Source: Byssothecium circinans (lineage: Eukaryota; Ascomycota; Dothideomycetes; Pleosporales; Massarinaceae). Taken from it: DNA of 64,000 nt. Below the pieces are notes generated by a model, which saw only the letters and a list, made by a program, of their open reading frames with translations, made no database searches and was not told the origin of the DNA. This document shows, piece after piece, positions 56,426 to 64,000 of the stretch (position 1 is the stretch's first letter; every line of letters starts with the position of its first letter). The translations under genes were made by a program, and so were the position numbers. The DNA lies in contig ML977029.1 in the NCBI GenBank assembly GCA_010015675.1, forward strand, positions 163,954 to 227,953. The letters are read 5' to 3'.

Positions 56426-59400
56426 GCCCTGTAGTGCAGTGCAGTACGACGCGGCACGGTCCACTCTCCATCCTATTCAGGAAGGGCGCATAGGCTCCCC
56501 CCTATGTCCCCTGACGAAGGATGCTAATGACTGGTATTCTCACACTCTCGATTGCAGTATCCATGACCATCGTGGGCATGAGTACCAGGGTGTCATGAAC
56601 CGCAAAGTGCAATGGTCAGAGTCTCGCCTCTTCGATACGTATACCCACAGAATGCACAAGTCAGCAACACAGTCTCTCGTGCAGGCAAGCTTCTCTTTGC
56701 CATTAAAAGGCCGATGTGATGTGTCACAGGGACCACATCGCCGCCTCTCACTCCGAGAGCAGCTCACTTATCTGGCTTCCTATCGATTATTTAGCAGCAT
56801 CGAGTCATATTCCCGGGCTTGATTACAGTCAAAAGCTTGGCTCATAAAAAAGGCATCTCGGCAAACAACACATACAAGATCTACCTCTTGAGGCAGATTA
56901 TTGCACATGCAAAGCGCGGCCCTACATCTGTGCGGTAGACGACATAAAGACGAATAGTCCAAACAAGTGATACCTCCCAGCATACGAGCAAATTGTGGTT
57001 CCCGAATTTTTTTGGCTTTCTCTCGTCCGCTATGTAGAAGCAGGTCACCTCGGGTGGACCTTTGCCGAATAGCCTTCTAACCCCAGCCTGCGCATGTGCA
57101 ATCCTGCACCAGTTCTTCCTTCATCCTTTCACTGATCTTCTACGCTGATTGCCGACGTCTCTCTGCATGCACCCAAGCTCATGTTTCCCATACCGAAAAT
57201 TATCGCATTAGCAACACCGCTGCCATAATCTATACAATAACAGGCGTCCATGATCTTTACAGGTCACCTCCCTGATGCTAGGCAGTAAGCATCCAAACTT
57301 TCCACAACCATATCTTGCTGACTTTCGCCGTCTCTTACTCGCTGTCCTGAGGAAAAAGACATCAAAGTTCCAAGCCACCGCCACCACAGCTCGAGCATCC
57401 TTGCAACTCAAATGCAACCCGATATAATCGGTCAGGGCCGGCGGGCTTTTCCCCAGGAAATCACAAGCCACCACTACTCGCGTCATGTCTTGCAGTGCAC
57501 ATTAGCTCTAGTCTGCTTTCTGAGGATCCGTATATGCATGGGATATCCCTGAACGCCCCACACGGTAAAAATAATGTTCATCGAAGCCCGCACGAGAAAA
57601 CGAGCAGGTGAATGATTTCTTCCCAGCGTTTTCTACTCGCAGAATGCCTCATCACTTTCATGTGGCTTAGGGGTATGGGTGGTATGGTTCCCGGATGCTT
57701 GCCTCATTTTTCTTTAGGATGTGAGATCCAGCCACCAAGGAATGGGTAACGGGCATGCCGACACGTTGTGCGGCTGAAGGCTTATGCAATGCAACAACGC
57801 GCAATCACACGCATACATACGTGCATATACATTACGCCATAAGCTCGGATACGCTCGTTCACTTCCGCTGCAGACCTTGGCCAGGATGTCCATCAATTAT
57901 ATCAACGAGTGGCCTCACCATTCCAGTGCACTTCGGGATCTAGAAGCTCTCTACCGCGGCGTAGCACGGTAGGCGGCACGCGGCACATGGCAAGGCTCCG
58001 TCTTGACGCTATTCATTCAATACAGCTGGCGGGTTGGAATCCCATTGGTTTTCTTCCATTATGGCAAACAGCGAACTCCATAATGCGGTGTGATGGTTAG
58101 TTCCCACTGCTCACCGACAGCTGCTCACCGATGAACTGGCCAGGTCCGCTTTGACCGGGTGAATGAGGCATCGGGGCTATGCAGGGCGTCGCATAAAGGG
58201 ACATCCGGAACGAAGTGGTTGACGGCCGGTTGGGCTGTGACGTGATATGCATCCGAGCAAAGGGATGCAGCCGGAAAATAACAACTTCCTGTTTGTCTCG
58301 AATCCACCTCCGCTCCGAAGTCTATTTTCGCTCACTAGATTCTAACGCCCTTCATTAACAGGCTAATTTTATGTAGGCTGCGCTCCGATGGTACCCGAAT
58401 CTTGTGGAGATATCTCTACAATATACTCTGTGAAAATCTTCTCAGGCAGATACAATATTAATGTTCTATGGTAGAAAAGCTCTCACAGTGTTTTTTTGGC
58501 CCCCATTCACTTTTCCACGAGAGTAGCGTAGTTTGGTCAAGGGAAAGCGCACTTCACCCGAATCATTTCACTCCCTCGCTCACTTCATCTCTTTTTCCTC
58601 AATTCTCCACCAACCCTCCAATGCCTCTATCTCCCATCCCAACGCGACAATCAGAAATCATCCTTCTTTAATGCGCAGTATATTTCGGGGTTGAAGTGCG
58701 ACATCATCCGTCCTCAAAACCGCTCCTTCCAAATTGCTTCCAAACCTCTGCCTTCCATCAACTTGGACCACACTTCCAAACTTACATACACCTGCCTTTG
58801 TTTGCGATCTTGGTATTTCACCTGTCTCGGAGCCTTCATATTCCGCAACCCAAACAAGGCAGCGGTGTCTGAAACAACATGTGTTGCGAAACACTTCCGT
58901 TTACAAAGGCGATTGGCTGTACGATTCTATTCATGGTGAGGTGCGATCTTTAAAATGGAATGCCGGGCAAGAATGTTTGGTGCGGATGGAGGGTTCCTTG
59001 TCTTTCAGGATGCGGTGGGTGAGGATAAAAGGTTTGCTGAGTCCACTCTCTTAGGATTTGGGATCGATATCGCTCCCTGAATGTTCTCTCCTTATTTATA
59101 AGGCAGACATGACCAACGGCGTTCGAAGGTTGACGCAAGTCTCCCAAAAACCCATCTGATATTGTTAACTAGAAGCTAGGGTATGGAGGGCCGGATACTT
59201 ACTAGTCGACACCTGCGAAAGAAATGGCAAAAAGGATCGAGGACGTGATAGCTTTTAGGACCTCTACAACAAGTCTCCATATCGCTTCAAGGGTTCTATA
59301 TGCTCTTTCTGGATCCTAACTCCACCCTGGACTCAGTATCGAAGCCATGGAGTGCAACACTAACAGACTTTGGCCAGGACTTCCATCGTCTTCTGCCACG

Positions 59401-59821
59401 GACTGGTCAACTCGGGAACACACCGACTACTCTTTTCCTTTTGACAATGTTTTCACTTCTGGTACAGACTTGGAGTAAACTTTATTATTAAAATTTTCCT
59501 ATCTGATCTCTTTTGTATCTTCTTCCAGTCAGCACTCTTCAATCCATAACAAACTCTTCTCCGAACCAGTCAGGAGCCGGCCATCGAAGGCGCAAAAGAT
59601 AACAAGATTCGAACCACTCATCCCAAACCGGACCCAGTACGCCGACGAGAGGTATGCAGAAGCAGAAGAAGAAAAGAAGTTGAAGAAGCGAACAACGTCC
59701 GAGGGTATTCTACTACGTCCTCACCACACTACACCATCCACCATCGCCGACAAAAGATTCCTACCAGCAAACAAAGGGTAGATTGACCAAATGGTCCATC
59801 TGCAAGTTGTCATTTGCACAT
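56426..59821. other. Long intergenic spacer
   Basis: About 3.4 kb between convergent stop codons, with only short frames. A 92-codon minus-strand frame (57208-57486) starts at an ATG but has no recognisable family. A tRNA-like B-box sequence at about 59605 (minus) lacks a pairing T-stem. No transposon or repeat was recognised. Confidence 0.45.
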
Positions 59822-61227
59822 CTATGCCGCCGCCGGCTGCGCGGGTTGCGCGGCCTTTGCAGTTTTCTGCTCTTCAGCTTTCTTAGCCTCCTCTTCAGCC
59901 TTGGCCTCCGCAGCCTTCTTAGCTTCCTCAGCAGCATTGGCACCCTCAGCAGCCTTCCCCTCTTCTCCCGCCTTCGCCTCCTCAGCAGCCTTTGCCTCTT
60001 CGGCCTTCTTAGCCTCTTCGGCCTTCTTAGCCTCTTCGGCCTTCTTAGCCTCTTCGGCCTTCTTAGCCTCTTCGGCCTTCTTAGCCTCTTCGGCCTTCTT
60101 AGCCTCCTCAGCCTTCTTCGCTTCTTCCTCGGCCTTCTTCGCCTCCTCGCCATTCTGCTGTTGCTCGTTGGCAGCCTTCAGCTGCTCAGCCTCCTGTTTG
60201 GCGAGCTCGTTGTTGGCGTTGTTGTCGTTGGCGTCTTGCTCAGCGCGCTGGAGGTCCTCAATCTCGGCTTGCCAGGCAGCGCCCTGGGTAGCAGCAGGGT
60301 CCTCGACGATGGATGACCAGGTGGGACGGGCACCCATGAGCTGAACACCGCGTGTCTTCACGGGAAGCTGGTTACCAGTGGCCTGTGCGCCATTGATGCC
60401 CTTTTGCTCATTACCGTTGTTGCCGCCACGGCCTTTACCGTCGTTACCATTTCGGTTGTTGCCATCGCGGTTGTTGCCATTGCGGTTGTTGCCATCGCGG
60501 TTGTTGCCATCGCGGTTGTTGTTGTTGCCAATGATATCGTCGGCGATGAGAGTCCTGGCTTCGAAGACTGCAACGTTGTCAGTATGAGAGGAGGACGGGG
60601 TTGATGCGAGGCAACTTACTCATGACGGACTGGGTCTCCCTTTGTCCGCGGTTGGCAACGACCAAGCTCTGAGCAAAGACCTCCTGCTGGCGAGAATTTC
60701 CCCGACCATCATCAATGGCAACATTGATTTGGGTAACAACCATCATGACGGTTGTGACACCCCTGTTGCCATTGCGCATGTTCGACTGGCGGAAAACGTT
60801 GTTGACTTGGTTATCGAAGCCATTCCTCTCATTGTCGACAACAAGGACCTGGTTGACTTGCTCAAACACTGCCTGCTGGTTGCCGCGGTTGTTGACAATT
60901 TGCAAGTTCTCCTGCTGCACCTGGATGACTTGTTCCTGGTCCTGGAAGTTTTGGAAGGCGTTGACAAAGTTGAAGTCATTGTTGCCATTGTTGTTGTTGT
61001 TGTTTCTGTTGTTGCCACCCCTGCCACCTCCGCGGTTGTCGTTGGAGTTGTTGTCGTCGGCAGGAGAACGCTTGTAGGCCGGGAGGCTCTCGGGGACGTT
61101 GACTGGCTTGGCGACTGGGTTCTGTCAGTGTCTTTTCATACATGCTAACCCGGTTTCGGATTGAACGGATCCACTTACCAGCGAAACCCGTCGCAAGAGC
61201 CAACAGGGCGAAAGATTTGGCGAACAT
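59822..61227 (-). CDS. Secreted Asn-rich protein with KKAEEA repeat tail
   Basis: Three exons (61227-61179, 61114-60620, 60567-59822) encode 429 residues. The signal peptide is MFAKSFALLALATGFAVA, then a YKR site near residue 30 (Kex2-like). The next part is Asn/Gly/Arg-rich (RGGGRGGNNRNNNNNNGNN). A Gln/Asn/Val-rich core follows (QVIQVQQENLQIVNNRGNQQ). Exon 3 adds repeats of NNRDGNNRNG, then about 90 residues of KKAEEA-type repeats that would form a single charged helix, ending AAQPAQPAAA. I do not recognise the function. The layout suggests an extracellular or wall-associated disordered protein. Its Asn-rich core resembles prion-like sequences by composition only. Confidence 0.75.
59994..60101 (-). 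repeat. Six perfect 18-bp tandem units encoding KKAEEA-type repeats
   Basis: GCCTCTTCGGCCTTCTTA on the plus strand is repeated exactly six times from 59994; a diverged seventh begins at 60102. On the coding (minus) strand each unit specifies one six-residue Lys-Ala-Glu repeat. Perfect identity, including wobble bases, shows recent expansion or homogenisation. Confidence 0.9.
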
Positions 61228-63000
61228 GTTTGAAGGGTAGTCCAGTTAATACAAAAGAGGGATTAGAAAGGTAAGGTATGAGTCGTCAAAAAGATTACTA
61301 AATCGTCACAGACGCAGAAGGAATGGATGCTATCAAAGCAGAGCAGACTATCAAAGTCGCGGAACAAGGGGAGAAAGTAAGTATTAACTGGGGGCTAACC
61401 CGAAAAGAGGTGGAGAGGGAATCGTAAGGAAGGACTGTAGTGATAGTGAGTGGAGTGGAGAGGAAAAAACAACAGCAGAGACCGGCAACCTCAGGCTTAT
61501 ATTAGTTCCTGAGGAACGTTTCTTGACGTGCGGCCAGGCCGTCTAACGCCTGTCAGTCTGCTTGTCACTACTGTCATGCAGAGTGTCCATCCCCTCACAT
61601 GTCCCCTCCCAGAGCATACCGGCGACTCCCTCACCCGACTGCCAAGCTCACAATGATGCCCAGCTAAAACCGGCGCCAAGAGAGCTTAAAACCCTCTGTC
61701 GGTCTCCTGAAAGGCCTCAGGAACAGTCCAAGCAATTTTCAGGGTCCATCAAGCCGGGTATGTGTTGGGATGAGTGAACGGATCCTCCGCCTTCCGCACC
61801 TCAGCCAAGAAGATCATCATTGCAAGATGGGCGTAGATCGGGATGGCTGTGGCGTTGGAATGTGTGGTTTACCCCAGGGCGATGCCTACGCATTTGTCAC
61901 GCCGAAACTGGTTAAGTTGGTGTTGTGGTGTTGAGGCGTTGATGAGACGCGTCGAGTCGCGAGTGCCCCGCGAACAGGGATGTCCGGGAACGATGGGAGT
62001 CGCAGACGATTGTATATCTTGTATGTTATATGGAGGTGTAATTCATGCTGAAGAGATTTTCTCTGAAACCAGTGTTCCTTCTTCGGCGGAGGATGGTGGT
62101 GGTGATGAAGGATCGTTGGTGGGCGGGCGGAGGGGGACTGATGATCTACCCGAGATGAGAGCAGATCATAGTCAAGTCACGATGCACGTGCGAGGATAGT
62201 GAACGTGCGCGTGAATCAAGATGACTGAGCTGATATGATTTAATCTGATCTGAACACTGAAGTATCGCGTGCTTGAGCTTGAAGATGGTGCATACAGGTT
62301 TGAAGTCTTGCAGTCTTGCACCTTCTCAAGCTCACTCTTCTCCTCAGCGACCTCGGTGGACAAAACCCTATCCTCAACATAACCCATTAGGTATTCACTG
62401 ATACACTTCACTATCGTATTACAAAACCAGCTCCGATCCATTCAGCATCCCAGGCTCTCGACATCCTTCCCCACATCAAAACGACGACGACAACAACACC
62501 AGTTCCCGAAACTGTTCCAGCCTTAGGTGTGGCTCGTCTCTCACATCTTAATTTCCTTATTTTTCTTACGACGTGGGAGCCTTCTCCTCCTCGTAGACAA
62601 GGCATGACACAAACACGCCTAGAAATTGGCACGAACCCTCAACTACGGGTACCGTAAACGAGACGTAGGAACACAGGTAGGCTCACGTGTCTTTGCTTGT
62701 CCCCGGAAGAAAATCATTCGATGCCCCTTCTATGTGGACGGGTAATTGTCAGCTCATCAAACTTTAAACTCTTCCTACCCGGATACATCCTAAGGTAAAA
62801 CGTGGAATACTCTATACTAGTAGCTTCAGCCCACGCATGTAAGGTAACTTTGTTACACCTTTCGGGACGATGAAGTAGAAGGGAACATCAATAACAAAAC
62901 AACAGTGTTTTATATCCAAGTACTATCTTACAGCCCATGTTGCAGCCCAAGGAATTCATACCTCCGCGCTCCACACCAACAAAAACAACAAAACACGCCT
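61228..63000. other. Intergenic, upstream of the secreted repeat protein
   Basis: About 1.8 kb. An inverted pair CCTCAGG (61489-61495) and CCTGAGG (61508-61514) flanks a sequence that reads TATAAG on the minus strand, 270 bases before the ATG: a possible promoter. No other gene is supported. Confidence 0.45.
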
Positions 63001-64000
63001 TCACCCCACATCAGCAAGCCACCGATGCGCCAAAGCTTCCTGAGCTGTGATCCGCCTCTTCGGGTCAATCGTCGTCATCTTCCCAACTAAGTCCTTGAAC
63101 TCGGGATCAATATCTTCCCACAGCGCGAACGGCGCCCTCGGAAACTCTTTGTTGAAGCCCTCTGCAATCACGGTGAATATTCGGGCCTAAGGGCTATCCC
63201 CTAGATGATCCAGTAGGCTGACAAAACTCTCTGCATCTGAGAAATAGGATAGCTGCCGTTCGAGAACGATGGCCAGCTTTACTTCACCTTCCTTGAGCTC
63301 TTCATCAGCGACCGCGAAAATGACGCGTTTCGTCAGGGCATATATGCACTAATGATCCAGCAAGTCAGCAATAGAAAAATGGTCCTGGTCCGCACAAGAA
63401 GACTTACAACAACTCCAAAGGAGAAGATATCCGATGACTTATGAACTTTGCCAGATGCATGAGCCTCGGGACTTCGCCACATCCAATTCCCAACCTGCCT
63501 TCCAAAGACAGCGCAATCGTCTGGAACATAAGCAGCATCTTCCATGTCGGCAATCTGGACCCGATCAACGGTAGTATTGCCGTCTGTCTCGTTCCAGTCC
63601 AACATGATGTTGTTTGGTTTGACATCTGTATGCACGATACCTTTCTCGTGCAACATCGAAATGCCCCGGAGAGAATCCCTCAGTATTCGTTTCATCAAGG
63701 GAAGCGGGACGTCTCTCTGGGCGAAAGAAAGAAGATGGTCCTTGAAGAATTTGTACGCAAACATCGATTGATCAGGAATTGCATCATCGGCTACGCGTAT
63801 GTAGGGAGACCTTCGAAGGTCGTTGAACATGGTTTGAAAATAGTTGAAGTCATTCTTTGACACACTCTTCAATACGTATTGCTGGTTACCGGCTCTACAG
63901 ACGAGAATTAGTGAATTGTAGACCTTTGATGTGGGTACATACCTACGAAGCAAGATAAACGCGTCCGAGCGGTCCTGGTTTCTCTTGCAGAATGCGTTCG
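63001..64000 (-). pseudogene. Protein kinase-like gene, 5'-partial, with in-frame TAG
   Basis: Exons at 64000-63943 (cut by the window edge), 63894-63408 and 63348-63001 join with consistent phases. Seen: SDAFILLRR then QQYVLKSV (possible ATP-site Lys), GIVHTDVKPNNIMLD (catalytic loop, HTD), IADMEDAAYV where DFG is expected, and GNWMWRSPEAH (APE-like). In the last exon the frame hits TAG at 63187-63189, inside a block where relatives read GDSPWA. The coding sequence then continues, highly kinase-like (FALWEDIDPEFKDLVGKM, DPKRRITAQEALAHRWL), for 61 codons to a TGA at 63001-63003. So the protein is either truncated in the C-lobe, read through, or the gene is a recent pseudogene or has a sequencing error. 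The N-terminus lies outside the window. Confidence 0.7.

Noticed and set aside
57208..57486. 92-codon minus-strand frame in the 3.4-kb spacer
   Set aside because: Has an ATG and reasonable composition but no recognisable family; it could be chance in a long spacer.
59595..59625. tRNA B-box-like GGTTCGAATC on the minus strand
   Set aside because: The flanking bases do not pair as a T-stem, and no acceptor or anticodon arm could be traced.
59783..60344. Two long plus-strand frames opposite the KKAEEA repeats (Leu- and Ala/Ser-rich)
   Set aside because: They are forced open by the 18-bp repeat on the coding strand and have no independent support.
1..64000. Secondary-metabolite or resistance cluster
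   Set aside because: A transporter, a dioxygenase and a permease are present, but no PKS, NRPS or terpene synthase, and the genes between them are housekeeping.

Overview
The window is nuclear DNA from a filamentous ascomycete (Pezizomycotina). A Dothideomycete-like fungus is a reasonable guess, but this is inference. The evidence is: compact genes with many 45-60 nt GT-AG introns; gene content typical of fungi (sphinganine C4-hydroxylase, an RNA-silencing RdRP, DHA1 and APC transporters, a pepsin-like secreted protease, a DUF3455 secreted protein, a LAMMER kinase); and C/G-rich third codon positions. I see no tRNA, rRNA, CRISPR, transposon or recognisable secondary-metabolite cluster. Most genes are conserved housekeeping genes separated by 0.3-3.4 kb spacers.

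Layout. 1-5.5 kb: 3' end of an App1-like lipid phosphatase; a CCCH-type coiled-coil protein; a strong TATA promoter followed by a long leader carrying three copies of one RNA-type hairpin; a 530-codon orphan; a small Cys-containing ORF. 5.9-16.2 kb: sphinganine C4-hydroxylase, TCTP, an RNA-dependent RNA polymerase and a phytanoyl-CoA dioxygenase-family enzyme. 17.3-25.1 kb (minus): MFS transporter, prefoldin subunit 4, CORVET subunit Vps3. 25.4-30.9 kb (plus): CASP/Coy1 golgin and an APC permease. 32-40.5 kb: aspartic protease, Dbp6-type helicase, and the PIG-A/Gpi3 GPI-anchor glycosyltransferase. 40.5-53.7 kb (minus): DUF3455 protein, Mis12/Mtw1 kinetochore protein, LAMMER kinase, class III aminotransferase. 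55.7-64 kb: SRP19/Sec65, a secreted Asn-rich and Ala/Glu/Lys-repeat protein, and a protein-kinase-like gene with an in-frame stop, cut by the window edge.

How the genes fit together. Several serve the secretory and endomembrane route: SRP19 (targeting), Gpi3 (GPI anchors), CASP/Coy1 (Golgi), Vps3 (endosome/vacuole), Sur2 (sphingolipids) and App1 (phosphatidate). They are not an operon or a cluster; each has its own promoter, and some pairs are divergent (Vps3/CASP, Dbp6/Gpi3, Sur2/TCTP).

The least explained part is 2.1-3.5 kb. A promoter with stress-type motifs precedes a leader in which a bulged hairpin with an invariant loop occurs three times. The outer stem of one copy differs but keeps its pairing, and an 8-bp distant helix encloses the middle copy. 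I regard this as the best candidate for something undescribed. Other notable signals are block-wise C/G strand switching within single coding regions, a TAG where a Trp is expected in a kinase-like gene, an exactly repeated 18-bp unit in a secreted protein gene, and a stop-free 45-nt intron in the LAMMER kinase.
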